Assembly: GCA_019752335.1 (NCBI GenBank)
Contig: JAIEMJ010000013.1
Span: forward strand, 248,001-312,000
Length of the DNA: 64,000 nt
Direction of reading: 5' to 3'
Source: Bryobacteraceae bacterium
GTDB lineage: Bacteria > Acidobacteriota > Terriglobia > Bryobacterales > Bryobacteraceae
A program made the position numbers and the translations under genes. The notes below the pieces were generated by a model, which searched no databases, was not told the DNA's origin, and saw only the letters and a program-made list of their open reading frames with translations. Positions 36,132-46,163 of this stretch are shown here, one piece after another. Position 1 is the first letter of the stretch, and each line of letters opens with the position of its first letter.

Positions 36132-37283
36132 TTATTCCAAGTCCAGGCCGGCTTTTTTGAGTAAGCGCCGGAGGTCACCAAAGCCCTGGTAACCTTGGGC
36201 CACGGCACTCATCTTACCGTCGCGATCGATTACCAGGTAAGTGGGAAAGACGGCGGCTTGATAGGCGCGGGGCATTTCGTTTTCGGTGGTCAAAACGATG
36301 GGAAAGGGATGGGGATGTTGTTGGAGGAACTTTTCGACCACGGCCCGTTCTTCGCTTACGGAAATACCCACGATGGCCAGATCGTTCGCCTGGTATTTGC
36401 GGTAGAGCTTATCGAGCGCGGGAGCATCGGCGCGGCAGGGCGGGCACCAGGTAGTCCAAAAGTCGAGTAAGAGGATCTTCCCTTTGAAGTCCGTCAGACG
36501 GACCGGTTTTCCGGCTAAGTCCAGGAAAGAAAAATCGGGAGCGGGCTGGCCAATGAATTCTTTCTTGAGATTGCTTACATTGCGGGCCGAGAGTTGTTTC
36601 ACTTCCTTCAGCCCGGCGGGCAATTGAAAAGTCGCAGCTTCTGGCGGGCCACCGTAGCGGAGCCGCTTGAGCGTGTAAGTGGACTCCTGGAGGTACTCGC
36701 CACGCGGAACCTGCACTAACTCAAGACTGCGCGAAGAGAGGATTAGTCCAGTATCGAGGTCGATCAGGATATTGGTCATGCCGGAGGCGCGCTGGGTTTG
36801 GCCGGAGGTAGAAGCGGAGATGACTTTGGCCTTAAGCGGCACTTCGAGCAAGAGGCAAGGGTGGTCGAGTCCGGCGACGCCGCAAGGGCGGCGCGACAAT
36901 TCACGGGCTTTGCTCCAATCGGCTTCATCCAGGTTGTAGGGAGGAGGAAACTCGGTGTCCTTAGCTTTCTCGCGAACGTACTCTTCGCCCTCGGCTGCCC
37001 AGGAGAAGATTCCCGCGCCATCGGAGAGGCGCAGCGTGTCGCCGGAGCCAGAGACGGTCCGCTCGCGCCAGCGGTTGCCGGCAATATCCAGGGTGATCTG
37101 CCGTACCGAGGATTGAACGTTGGCGCCGGTCTTGAACGAGCGCGAGGTATCGAACTCCTGATGGAGGCTGGCGAGGGCGGCGCGCTTCGCCTTGAGTTCA
37201 GTCCAAATTTGGGCGGCGCCGGTCTGGGCCCGCGCGATCGAAGCTAAGAGCAAAGCTGCAATCACGACGAGAGAATGGCTCAT
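36132..37283 (-). CDS. TlpA-like thioredoxin with N-terminal LolA-like domain
   Basis: This 383-residue exported protein has a signal peptide (MSHSLVVIAALLLASIARAQ), a beta-rich domain resembling LolA-type outer-membrane lipoprotein carriers (about 30-215), then a TlpA/ResA-type thioredoxin domain with PAPDFSFLDLAGKPVRL, the redox-active WCPPC in DFWTTWCPPCRADAP and the cis-Pro in VFPTYLVIDRDG. It is probably a periplasmic disulfide reductase. It is convergent with the rhodopsin operon, and a decayed copy of its 3' end lies on the operon's other side. Confidence 0.85.
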   Translation of the reverse strand: MSHSLVVIAALLLASIARAQTGAAQIWTELKAKRAALASLHQEFDTSRSFKTGANVQSSVRQITLDIAGNRWRERTVSGSGDTLRLSDGAGIFSWAAEGEEYVREKAKDTEFPPPYNLDEADWSKARELSRRPCGVAGLDHPCLLLEVPLKAKVISASTSGQTQRASGMTNILIDLDTGLILSSRSLELVQVPRGEYLQESTYTLKRLRYGGPPEAATFQLPAGLKEVKQLSARNVSNLKKEFIGQPAPDFSFLDLAGKPVRLTDFKGKILLLDFWTTWCPPCRADAPALDKLYRKYQANDLAIVGISVSEERAVVEKFLQQHPHPFPIVLTTENEMPRAYQAAVFPTYLVIDRDGKMSAVAQGYQGFGDLRRLLKKAGLDLE

Positions 37284-37584
37284 GAAGGTTAGTTTAACGC
37301 CGATGATCAGCGATGGCGTCCGGTCCTTCGTACGTCCGGCGCTTACAGGGAAATCTATGCGAAGGGCTGCGCACTCAGAGACGATTACTCACCCCTGTGG
37401 CCGTTCAAATGAGAGTAGACATTACGTCCGATATTCATAAATTGGTCTGGCCATATAGCGTCAATCTGCAAGAGGCGGTGCTTGGGCTAAACTGGAGCGA
37501 CTATGACTCAAGCCGTTCCCGCTCTGCTTAGCTCCAAAATTCCGGCTTGCAGCTAGTTGGCCAGAGTTGAAAATCGGCCTGTAT
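37284..37584. other. Intergenic stretch between divergent genes
   Basis: Nothing convincing is seen in these 301 bases. A 17-codon ORF starts at 37503 and a longer open frame at 37313-37531 has no ribosome-binding site or recognisable sequence. Promoters for the two flanking divergent genes must lie here, but no clear boxes are visible. Confidence 0.4.
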
Positions 37585-38493
37585 ATGAGAATTACGCGCG
37601 AACGAATCATCAACGTTCTCGGGCCCTCCCCGAAGCCGCGGGATGTGTGGGAAAAACAGTTTGATGGTAATGACCTGGAACTTGCTCGGTTGGCACAGTT
37701 GGATTGGGATCGCGTACCCGATGGGGACCTCTGGTATTACTTTCACGATTTGGCGTATGTTGATCTCCAGCCGAATTTGTTTCGGCACCTTTTCCCCGCG
37801 TGCCTCAAATACTGGCACGAGTCCCTCATGCGGAACGAAAGTGCCGCACAGGGGGATGCAGATTTCCATCACGGCCTGATGCGTGGCAAGGTGTTGGAGA
37901 AGATACTGTCAGAGACGGAACGGAAAGCCGTCTATGACTTCTTCCGCGACGGACTACTCGACCGCATCGAGTCGGAGCGAGGCTTTTTCTACCACCCGTC
38001 CGGAAATCGGATGATTTCCAGTGGCCAGTCAAGCGATGCTTGGATCGGGCGTCTGAACTCCCTCGGCATCGTCGCACCAGTGATCCAGCCGGTCTGGGAT
38101 GCTTGGTGGCGGCTGGACCATCCCGGAAAAGCTGTTTGTGCCGTCATGTACTCGTCGGGGCTGGTCTACCTGAGTAATGAGAATCCGATCTACTCGGCCT
38201 GGACCCCCGAAAGTGGCGGCGGAGGCCCATATCTGACGGAATTAGATAGTTCCATCTTCGACTGGGCGTGGCGGGAAGACAACCTTGCTTTTTTGCGGAG
38301 AACTTTAACGGTCGACTACGTCATTCAGAAGCTGCATCAGGCAGCCGAAGCGCTCAGCGCTGAACCAGAGGGGCCGTTAGCCCGTCGCGTGTCTGACGAT
38401 GCAAAAACACGAAGGGATCTCATCGAATTGCGGATTGACGACCTGCAAGAAAACCTGTCCCGCCTGGACTTTGAGAAAGATCGCTGGGAATAG
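37585..38493 (+). CDS. Uncharacterised protein
   Basis: This 302-residue protein is not recognised. It is acidic and aromatic-rich, with WYYFHDLAYVDLQPNLFRHL near residue 50 and a coiled-coil-like tail (LRIDDLQENLSRLDFEKDRW). It lacks a signal peptide and membrane helices, so it is probably cytoplasmic. Codon usage appears less GC-biased than neighbours, hinting at transfer. I chose the ATG at 37585; a TTG at 37567 is possible. Confidence 0.6.
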   Translation: MRITRERIINVLGPSPKPRDVWEKQFDGNDLELARLAQLDWDRVPDGDLWYYFHDLAYVDLQPNLFRHLFPACLKYWHESLMRNESAAQGDADFHHGLMRGKVLEKILSETERKAVYDFFRDGLLDRIESERGFFYHPSGNRMISSGQSSDAWIGRLNSLGIVAPVIQPVWDAWWRLDHPGKAVCAVMYSSGLVYLSNENPIYSAWTPESGGGGPYLTELDSSIFDWAWREDNLAFLRRTLTVDYVIQKLHQAAEALSAEPEGPLARRVSDDAKTRRDLIELRIDDLQENLSRLDFEKDRWE

Positions 38494-38626
38494 CGGGGCC
38501 ATCGAGTGAATTGCTACGTCATGCTGGACCGTCCTGGAAAATCTGACCATGCGTTCTCCGTTAAGACTTTCTTGGAGTTGGTGAGCTATCCGCTGCTGCT
38601 CAGGTCTGGATCCCCTTCCCCCGAAC

Positions 38627-39910
38627 TCAGGCCAAGACAGGCAGCAGGACCGCTTCGCGCACGCCCGGATCGGCCAGCGCATCCACGCGAATGTCCACCA
38701 GTTGATTCGCTGGCCGGTGGTGGCCCAGCTTCACCGGCACGTAGTTCGAACTCAGGGCCTTGTCGCCGGCCAGAGTGACCACGCTGAGCGTCTTTCCGAC
38801 CAGGCTTTGGCGGAAGGCCAGGTTCTTCGCCGCGGATAGCTCGCGCAGAATCCGGTTGCGCTCCTTGCGGACCTCCATCGGCACCGGCGCGGCGGAGTCC
38901 GCCGCGCGCGTGCCGGGCCGCTCCGAATAAGTGAAGACGTGCAGGTAAGTAAAGGGCAGCGAGGCAATGAACTGGCGGCTCTCCTCGAACTCGGCTTCGG
39001 TCTCGCCCGGGAAGCCGACCATGACGTCGGCGCCAATGGCGGCGTCGGGCATCAGGGCGTGAGCGCGGCGGATGCGGTCCTCGTAGTGGCGCGGACGGTA
39101 CTTGCGGTACATGCGGCGCAGGACCGTGTCCGAGCCGGATTGCAGCGGCGCATGGACGTGCCGGGCGATGCGCGGACTCTCGGCCATCAGGGCGAGCAGG
39201 TCGTCTGAGAAGTCCATGGGCTCGATCGAACTAAGGCGCAGGCGGCTGATGCTGGTGCGCGCGAGAATGTCGCGCAGCAGACGGGCGAACTGGCGGCCGG
39301 TGGCCAGATCGCGGCCCCAGCGGCCCAGGTTGATGCCGGTGAGCACCACTTCGCGGTAGTCGCGCGAAAGTCGGCTCACCTGCTCGATCACCCATTCCGG
39401 CTGCGCGCTCCGGCTGCGTCCGCGCACCGACGGAATGATGCAAAAGGAGCAGCGGTTGTTGCAGCCATCCTGAATCTTAAGGTTGGGCCGGGAGCGCTCG
39501 CCGCTGGGGTCGAGGATGGGCAGCGAAAAGAAGTCCTGCGGCGCGCTCACCTCGCCGACGGTGATCTGCCCATGGTAGGTGGGGGCGAGCACGATCTCGG
39601 GGATTTGCGTCTTGTGCGAATTGCCAACCACCCAGTCGACCCCTGCGAGCTTGGCCAACTCCTCGGGGGCGCGCTGCGCGTAGCAACCGGTAACCAGAAT
39701 GCGGCCAGCCGGGTTCTCGCGGCGCACGCGATGGACCATCTTGTGGACGTCAGCGTCGGCGGCGGCGGTGACGGTGCAGGTGTTCAGAATCACCAGATCC
39801 GGCGCGTCGCTTTCCGGGGTGAGGCCGCGCGCCTCCAGGGCACTCGCCAGAGCGCTGCCGTCCGCCTGGGTGGCGCGGCAGCCGAAGTTGTGGATGGAGT
39901 AAGTACGCAA
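38627..39910 (-). CDS. mtaB: tRNA t6A37 methylthiotransferase MtaB
   Basis: This 427-residue radical-SAM enzyme adds a methylthio group to t6A37 of tRNA. The N-terminal MiaB-like domain binds one 4Fe-4S cluster through Cys11, Cys45 (LNTCTVTAAAD) and Cys76 (VTGCYAQR). The radical-SAM motif is CNNRCSFC followed by IIPSVRGRSRS, the MtaB signature. The TTG at 39910 gives the expected N-terminus RTYSIHNFGCRATQ; the frame is open upstream but overlaps the divergent fliM gene. Confidence 0.92.
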   Translation of the reverse strand: MRTYSIHNFGCRATQADGSALASALEARGLTPESDAPDLVILNTCTVTAAADADVHKMVHRVRRENPAGRILVTGCYAQRAPEELAKLAGVDWVVGNSHKTQIPEIVLAPTYHGQITVGEVSAPQDFFSLPILDPSGERSRPNLKIQDGCNNRCSFCIIPSVRGRSRSAQPEWVIEQVSRLSRDYREVVLTGINLGRWGRDLATGRQFARLLRDILARTSISRLRLSSIEPMDFSDDLLALMAESPRIARHVHAPLQSGSDTVLRRMYRKYRPRHYEDRIRRAHALMPDAAIGADVMVGFPGETEAEFEESRQFIASLPFTYLHVFTYSERPGTRAADSAAPVPMEVRKERNRILRELSAAKNLAFRQSLVGKTLSVVTLAGDKALSSNYVPVKLGHHRPANQLVDIRVDALADPGVREAVLLPVLA

Positions 39911-39962
39911 CGGTATCCCTAGTTTAGCAACGGTGCAATATTGGGTTCGCCGGGAAAGTCCG

Positions 39963-40940
39963 ATGAATCTTCCAATGGCTGACCACGTCCTCTCGCAACA
40001 GGAAATCGAAAACGTCTTCCGGAGCGTGCAGCAGAAGAGCCCGACGGAAAGCATGGCGAGCCGCGCCCAGCCCTACGACTTCCGCCGGCCGGACCGTATC
40101 GCCAAGGATCAACTGCGCGCGATGCACATGATCCACGAGACGTTTGCGCGCTCAATCGGGTCCAGCCTGTCGGCTTTTCTGCGCGCCTATGTCGCCGTGA
40201 ATATCGTTTCAGTGGAGCAGCTTTCCTTTGCCGAGTTCTCGCGCAGCCTGCCGTCGCCCACCTGCCTGATCAACCTGGGCATGGTGGGCTTCGACAATAG
40301 CGCGTTGATGGAACTCAACCCGGCCATTCTGTTTCCCGTACTCGAGCTGATTCTGGGAGGGTCACTCGCGAAGCCCGCGCGGATTGACCGGGAGATCACC
40401 GAAATCGAACGTGCGATTCTGGATGGCTTCTTTCGCATCCTGATCAAGGACTTGAAAGAGGCCTGGCGCATCGTGCCGGCCGCGCTCGATTTTCGCATTG
40501 ACGGCTACGAGACGGATCCGCAATTGCTGCAGATCCTTTCGCCCAACGAAGCCGTGGTGGCCATCAGCATTGAGCTACGGGTGGGCGATATCGCGGGCAT
40601 GATGAATATCGGCATTCCGTCGATCATCATCAAAATGCTGGGCCAACGCATGGATCAGCATATGGTCCGCCGGACCGATCTCACCGAAGCCGAGCAGGAG
40701 CGCATTATGCGGCTGCTGAGACCCGCCGCCGTCCGCATGGACATTCGCCTCGCCGGACCCACTTTGACGGTACGGGACTTGCTCGCCATGCAAGCGGGCG
40801 ACGTGCTGAGCTTCGACTACCCGGTGCAGCGGCCGATGAACGTCACCTTCAATGGCCGCCGGAAATACCAGGGTCAGATCGTCGCCACTGGCCGCAAGCG
40901 GGCCGTCGAGTTGGGCGAGATGATGATGCCCGATGATTGA
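39963..40940 (+). CDS. fliM: Flagellar motor switch protein FliM
   Basis: This 325-residue protein matches FliM, the C-ring component that binds phosphorylated CheY and controls motor direction. LSQQEIENVFRSV near the N-terminus is the CheY-binding segment; the middle has QLRAMHMIHETFARSIGSSL, and the C-terminal SpoA domain ends VQRPMNVTFNGRRKY. It is close to full length. No other flagellar gene is in the window, so it is either part of a scattered flagellar set or a relic. A start at 39975 is also possible. Confidence 0.9.
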   Translation: MNLPMADHVLSQQEIENVFRSVQQKSPTESMASRAQPYDFRRPDRIAKDQLRAMHMIHETFARSIGSSLSAFLRAYVAVNIVSVEQLSFAEFSRSLPSPTCLINLGMVGFDNSALMELNPAILFPVLELILGGSLAKPARIDREITEIERAILDGFFRILIKDLKEAWRIVPAALDFRIDGYETDPQLLQILSPNEAVVAISIELRVGDIAGMMNIGIPSIIIKMLGQRMDQHMVRRTDLTEAEQERIMRLLRPAAVRMDIRLAGPTLTVRDLLAMQAGDVLSFDYPVQRPMNVTFNGRRKYQGQIVATGRKRAVELGEMMMPDD

Positions 40941-40961
40941 TTCGGCGATAGACTGTAGGGC

Positions 40962-43565
40962 ATGCGCGCGTACGGCATACTCCTATTTCTTCTCGCTGTT
41001 TCGGCGCCGGCGGCTGATTTCGGGAAGGACATCCAGCCCTTGCTCGCAGCCCGTTGTGGCGCTTGCCACGCGGCCCAGGTGGCGAAGAGCGGCTTCTCGA
41101 TTGCTTCGTTCGAGAGCGTGCGCGCCGGTGGCAAGAAGCATGGCCGCGCGGTGTTGGGTGGCCAGCCCGAGACGAGTCCGCTGTTACAGATGGTGCGCGG
41201 GACGCTCGCGCCACGCATGCCGATGGGGGCCGCGTTGGCGCCGGCAGAAATCGCGTTGTTGGAGGCTTGGGTCCGCGAACTTCCGGCGGAGGCGGCGACG
41301 GCGAAATCCGCGTGGCGTTGGCCTTACGAGAAGCCGGTAAAGCCTGCGGTGCCGGCGGGCGCGGCGCATCCGATTGACGCTTTTCTACTCGCCAAGCTAA
41401 GCCCGGCCCAAATGGCGCCGCCGGCCGCGCGACACACCCTAGCTCGCCGGGTTTACCTGGACCTGCTCGGCCTGCCCCCCACACCGGCGGAACTGGACAG
41501 CTTTCTGAGAGATACTTCGCCCGATGCCTACCCGAAGCTGATCGACCGCCTGCTGGCGGATCCGCGTTACGGCGAGCGGTGGGGGCGGCATTGGCTCGAT
41601 CTGGTCCGCTACGGTGAGACGTCAGGCCTCGAAGGCGACGGCGCTATCGGCAACGCCTGGCGCTATCGCGATTGGGTGATCGACGCCTTCAACCAGGACC
41701 TGCCTTACGACCGGTTCGTGCGCGCTCAACTCGCCGGCGCCGACGAGCACTCGCAGAGCCGCAACAACTACGCGCCCGACGTGCAGGGCCACATTCCGTT
41801 GGGCTTTCTGCGCGTCGCCCCCTGGGACCGCTCGAATCTGGTGGCCGACGAAGTCCGCGCGAATTACTTGAGCGAGATCACGACAACGACCGGCAGCGTG
41901 TTTCTGGGCCTAAGCGTGGGCTGCGCTCGTTGCCACGACCATAAATACGACCCGATCCCGCAGGCGGACTTTTACCGTCTGCAGGCCTTTTTCAACGCGA
42001 TTCAAGTGGAGGATGTAAGCGTCCCGTTCCGCGACCCCGAGTTCGCCGCCCTGGCGAAGACGCAGGTGGAGAAATACGAGAAACTGACCAAGGACGGCCC
42101 CGAGAAGAAGGCGCTTGAGGCGCACGAACAGGCGTTGCTGCCGAAGCTGATCGCCTACCGGAAGGCCCATGCGGCGAAGGAGCCGGGCATTTCGGACCTA
42201 CGTCTGGAGATACGCCGTAACGACCATCGGCTGTTCACCGTGGCCGAGAGCCGCCGCCACGCGAGCCTGAAGGAAGACGCCGACCGCACGCAGGACCCAG
42301 CCGAGAAGCAGGCGCTCGAAGCCTACGAAGGCCAGTTGCTGCCTCGCCTGAAAGGGGCCTATGCCCAACCCGGCTTCGACGCCCTGGGCCGCTTCGAGGT
42401 GCTGACGGTGGACGATGTCCGCGCCGAGGCATCCCGCCAAACGTCGAAGATCTTTAGCGCCGAGGACCTCGAACGTCATCATGCCTTGAGCGAGACCATC
42501 GAGATGTACCAGCGCCGCCTGGGCCGCTGGCAGCCGACGGCGCTTACGGTCCGCAACGTACCCGGCCCTCCGAGTGGCCCCGGCCTGCCGCCGGTGCGCG
42601 TGCTGGTCCGCGGCGACTATCGCCAGCCCGGCGAGATCGTGGAGGCCGGCTTCCTTTCGGCGATCACCGGCCGGACAGAAGCCGCGGTCATCGAGAGCGA
42701 CCGCTACCGCCAGTTCCCCACCCGCGGGTGGCGGATGACCCTGGCGAAGTGGATCGCCTCCCCCGAAAATCCGCTCACTGCCCGCGTGATGGTGAACCGC
42801 ATCTGGCAGCAGCACTTCGGCCGGGGCATCGTCGCCACGCCCTCTGACTTCGGCGTGAACGGCGAGCGCCCCACGCACCCCGAACTGCTCGACTGGCTCG
42901 CCCACGCCTTCGTCGAAAACGGCTGGAGCATCAAGCAGATGCATCGCCTGATGCTGACCTCGGCCGCCTATCAGCAGTCGGCAGAGAACCCGCGCGCCGT
43001 CTCGAGGGACCCTGAGAATCACCTCCTGTGGCACTTTAGCCGGCGTCGCTTAAGCGCTGAAGAGATTCGAGATAGCATTCTGCAGTTCAGCCAACGCTTG
43101 AGCCCGGACCGTGGCGGACCGAGCGTCTTCCCCGCCCTCCCGGCCGACCTGGCCGACTTTGCCCGCTACGGCCGCGGAGGCGCCAGTATGTGGGAGACGA
43201 ACGAGAAGGAGACGGACCTGCGCCGCCGGTCCGTGTATACCTTCCAGCGCCGCTCCCTGCCGCTGCCCATGATGGCTGCTTTCGACGCCACCGCGTTTAG
43301 TGAGAGCTGCGAACGCCGCACCGCCACCACCACCCCCCTGCAGGCGCTCTCGCTGATGAATTCCGAAATGGTACACGAGGAGGCCAGCCATCTGGCCAAG
43401 CGCCTTACCGGCGATCGCCCTTCCCAAATCAGCCAGGCGTTCGCATTGATCCTGGGCCGCGCCGCCACCGGCGACGAAGTCGCCAAACTTTCTGGCTACT
43501 CCGGCGGATTGGAGGGAATCTGCCGCATCTTGCTCAATAGCAACGAATTCCTGTACGTGGACTAA
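40962..43565 (+). CDS. DUF1549/DUF1553 planctomycete-type cytochrome c protein
   Basis: This 867-residue exported protein has a signal peptide ([20 protein letters not shown]), a PSCyt1-type haem site (CGACHAAQ), DUF1549 ([20 protein letters not shown] and [18 protein letters not shown]) with a second [11 protein letters not shown] haem motif, and a C-terminal DUF1553 (ANPENPL-like [23 protein letters not shown], in pieces). The family is typical of Planctomycetes and Acidobacteria and its substrate is unknown. It lies 21 bases after fliM but is unrelated. Confidence 0.9.
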   Translation: MRAYGILLFLLAVSAPAADFGKDIQPLLAARCGACHAAQVAKSGFSIASFESVRAGGKKHGRAVLGGQPETSPLLQMVRGTLAPRMPMGAALAPAEIALLEAWVRELPAEAATAKSAWRWPYEKPVKPAVPAGAAHPIDAFLLAKLSPAQMAPPAARHTLARRVYLDLLGLPPTPAELDSFLRDTSPDAYPKLIDRLLADPRYGERWGRHWLDLVRYGETSGLEGDGAIGNAWRYRDWVIDAFNQDLPYDRFVRAQLAGADEHSQSRNNYAPDVQGHIPLGFLRVAPWDRSNLVADEVRANYLSEITTTTGSVFLGLSVGCARCHDHKYDPIPQADFYRLQAFFNAIQVEDVSVPFRDPEFAALAKTQVEKYEKLTKDGPEKKALEAHEQALLPKLIAYRKAHAAKEPGISDLRLEIRRNDHRLFTVAESRRHASLKEDADRTQDPAEKQALEAYEGQLLPRLKGAYAQPGFDALGRFEVLTVDDVRAEASRQTSKIFSAEDLERHHALSETIEMYQRRLGRWQPTALTVRNVPGPPSGPGLPPVRVLVRGDYRQPGEIVEAGFLSAITGRTEAAVIESDRYRQFPTRGWRMTLAKWIASPENPLTARVMVNRIWQQHFGRGIVATPSDFGVNGERPTHPELLDWLAHAFVENGWSIKQMHRLMLTSAAYQQSAENPRAVSRDPENHLLWHFSRRRLSAEEIRDSILQFSQRLSPDRGGPSVFPALPADLADFARYGRGGASMWETNEKETDLRRRSVYTFQRRSLPLPMMAAFDATAFSESCERRTATTTPLQALSLMNSEMVHEEASHLAKRLTGDRPSQISQAFALILGRAATGDEVAKLSGYSGGLEGICRILLNSNEFLYVD

Positions 43566-43596
43566 GGTCTCGCGGGGGTTCATCCGATTACCCCAC

Positions 43597-45138
43597 ATGA
43601 CCACTGCTCCGGCGCCCGTCGTCGAGATGCCCAAGCGACACGCCGCGACGCCGGCGAAGTCCGGTAGTCTCTCCCGGCTCTTCGCTCCCACCGTCGCCGA
43701 CTGCCTGTTTGCTTTAGTGATTTTCCTTACCTTTCTCAGCAGCGACAAGGGCTGGCAGAAGCTCTTTGTCGATAGCGACAGCGGCCTGCACATCCGCATC
43801 GGCGACCTGATCCGGCAGTCGGGCAGCGTCCCCACGACTGACCCTTTCGCCTTCTCCCTGCCCGGCCAAACCTGGTACGCCTTCGAATGGGGTACCGAGG
43901 TGCTGCAATCCGCGATTCATCAGGCTTGGGGACTACAGGGGGTCGCGCTGATGACCGGCGTCGTGCTGGCCGCGGTCTTCGTCACCCTCTTCTTGTCCTG
44001 CCTGTGGCGCGGCGCCAATGGCGGCGTCGCCATCTTCCTCACCTTCTTCGCCGTTAATGCCTCCAGCATTCACTTCCACGCCCGGCCGCACATCTTCACG
44101 ATGCTCTTCCTCGCCGGGGCCGCCTGGCTGCTGGACCGTGACCGCCGCCGGCCCGATGGCTTTGTTTGGTTGCTGGTGCCCGGCACGGTGCTGTGGGCCA
44201 ACCTGCATGGCGCCTTTCCGATTCTCTTCGTCCTCATCGGGCTCCTCGTGGTGGGGCTCTTTCTGGAGGGTCGCGTGGCGCACTCGCTCCGCTTCGTGGG
44301 CCTGGGCGCTGCGTGCGTCGCCGCGTCACTGATCAATCCGTATGGCTACCACCTGCACCAGCACATCGTCGAGACCATGCAGGCCAAGTGGCTGATCGCG
44401 CTGGTGGACGAATTCAAGTCGCCGTCCTTCCGTTCGGAGCAACTGCTGGTCTACATGGCGATCCTCTTCCTGGGCCTGGGCTGCCTGGGGCGGTTGCTGG
44501 CGCGCAGGCTCTATTGCGAAGCCACCGTGATTCTCTTTTTCGCCTGGGCTAGCTTGACGTCGGTGCGCCACGTGCCGCTGTTTGTGCTGGTGACGGTGCC
44601 GATCGTCGCCGTCGAACTCACCGCGCTGTGGAGCGCCTTCGCGGCCAACCTTCCGCGCGCCAGCGTCTTTCGCATCCTCGATGACCTCGCCGCCAAGGTG
44701 TCGGCGGGACATCGGCATCCGAGCCTGTGGACCGCCGCCTTCGTCGCCTACCTGGCACTGGTCCCCGGTCCCGTTTGGCCGCGCGACCTCTCGCCCGAAC
44801 TCTTCCCTACACGGCTGGTAAGCCGTCATCCGGAACTGGCCCAGGCCCGCATCTTCACCAGCGACCAGTGGTCCGGCTATCTGATCTACCGCAATTTTCC
44901 CCGCCAAAAGGTCTTCCTGGATGGGCGCCACAACTACTATGGCGAGAAGATTATCGGCGACATGATGAAGATGCGGGACGCGCAACTCCCCGCGCGCGAA
45001 CTGCTGGAGCATTACCGCTTCGACTACGCGATGCTGGAGCCGTCCATGCCGCTCGCCATGTTGCTGCGCCTGTGGCCCGAATGGAAACTGGTAGACCAGG
45101 ACAAACAGGGCCTGCTCTTCGCACGCCTACCCCGATGA
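43597..45138 (+). CDS. Polytopic membrane protein, GT-C-like
   Basis: This 513-residue protein has about ten hydrophobic helices after a 30-residue cytoplasmic N-terminus, and a soluble C-terminal tail (VFLDGRHNYYGEKI). The early DSDSGLHIRIGDLI loop may hold catalytic acids, as in the GT-C fold. The next gene, a polyprenyl-type GT2, overlaps it, so this is probably the membrane transferase or flippase that uses that enzyme's lipid-linked sugar. Assignment rests on topology and context. Confidence 0.65.
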   Translation: MTTAPAPVVEMPKRHAATPAKSGSLSRLFAPTVADCLFALVIFLTFLSSDKGWQKLFVDSDSGLHIRIGDLIRQSGSVPTTDPFAFSLPGQTWYAFEWGTEVLQSAIHQAWGLQGVALMTGVVLAAVFVTLFLSCLWRGANGGVAIFLTFFAVNASSIHFHARPHIFTMLFLAGAAWLLDRDRRRPDGFVWLLVPGTVLWANLHGAFPILFVLIGLLVVGLFLEGRVAHSLRFVGLGAACVAASLINPYGYHLHQHIVETMQAKWLIALVDEFKSPSFRSEQLLVYMAILFLGLGCLGRLLARRLYCEATVILFFAWASLTSVRHVPLFVLVTVPIVAVELTALWSAFAANLPRASVFRILDDLAAKVSAGHRHPSLWTAAFVAYLALVPGPVWPRDLSPELFPTRLVSRHPELAQARIFTSDQWSGYLIYRNFPRQKVFLDGRHNYYGEKIIGDMMKMRDAQLPARELLEHYRFDYAMLEPSMPLAMLLRLWPEWKLVDQDKQGLLFARLPR

Positions 45139-46163
45139 GCCAGACCTACCACCGCCTGCAAGCTCGCGGCCCGCTCAGCCTGTTGTCGATCGTGATCCCG
45201 GTCTACAACGAGGAGGCGATGTTGCCCCTGCTGCGCCGCGCGATGACCCAATTCATGGACGGCGTCCCCTTCGGCGTACAACTACTCCTGGTGAACGACG
45301 GCAGTTCCGATGCCTCCATCATGGGGCTCGCGGCTTGGGCCCAAGCCGATTCGCGCGTCAAGGTGATCGCGCTCGCCCGGAATTTCGGCCACCAGATCGC
45401 CGTCACCGCCGGCCTCGACTATGCCACGGGCGATGCCGTCGTCGTGCTGGACGCGGACCTGCAGGATCCGCCCGAGGTGATCCTCGAGATGGTGGAGCGC
45501 TATCGCCAGGGCTACGACGTGGTCTTCGGCGTGCGCGAAGCCCGCGCCGGTGAAAGCCTTTTCAAGCGAGCCAGCGCGTGGGCCTTCTATCGCCTGATGC
45601 GGCTGCTGGTCCACGAAGACCTGCCCGCCGACGCCGGCGACTTCCGCCTGCTCAGCCGCCGCTGCCTGGACGCCCTGCGGGCCATGCGCGAAACGCATCG
45701 CTTCCTGCGCGGCATGGGCGCCTGGGTCGGCTTCCCGCAAATTGAAGTCCGTTACCAGCGCGCGGCGCGCGCCGCGGGCGAAACCAAGTATCCGCTGCAC
45801 AAGATGCTGAAGCTGGCCTGGACGGCGGCGCTCTCCTTCTCCCCCGCCCCTTTGCGCATTAGCTTTTTGCTGGGACTGGCCCTCTTCGTCATCGGGATCA
45901 GCCAAGCCGCCAATGCCTTCTTCCGCGCCATCTTCGGGCTGCCGATGGTGCCCGGCTGGGCGTCGCTGATGGTGGTGATCTGCCTGGTGGGCGGTGGCAT
46001 TCTGGTGAGCATTGGCGTGCTCGGCGAATACGTCGCGCGCATCTTTGAAGAGGTAAAGGGACGCCCGCTGTATTTGGTTTCGGACACGATCAACCTGCCC
46101 CGTTCGGCCGATACGCCCTCCGTCCACCAGGATCTCATCCGCATGCAGCAGGAGGTCTTATGA
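45135..46163 (+). CDS. Polyprenyl-phosphate glycosyltransferase, GT2 (GtrB/ArnC-like)
   Basis: This 342-residue enzyme moves a sugar from a nucleotide donor to polyprenyl phosphate. LSIVIPVYNEEAML, LLVNDGSSD, and DADLQDPPEVI form the catalytic GT-A domain; two C-terminal membrane helices (about 235-300) anchor it, as in GtrB, ArnC and Dpm1. ATGA overlaps the upstream stop, so it is coupled to the GT-C-like protein, and its own end overlaps the following methyltransferase. Confidence 0.9.
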   Translation: MSQTYHRLQARGPLSLLSIVIPVYNEEAMLPLLRRAMTQFMDGVPFGVQLLLVNDGSSDASIMGLAAWAQADSRVKVIALARNFGHQIAVTAGLDYATGDAVVVLDADLQDPPEVILEMVERYRQGYDVVFGVREARAGESLFKRASAWAFYRLMRLLVHEDLPADAGDFRLLSRRCLDALRAMRETHRFLRGMGAWVGFPQIEVRYQRAARAAGETKYPLHKMLKLAWTAALSFSPAPLRISFLLGLALFVIGISQAANAFFRAIFGLPMVPGWASLMVVICLVGGGILVSIGVLGEYVARIFEEVKGRPLYLVSDTINLPRSADTPSVHQDLIRMQQEVL

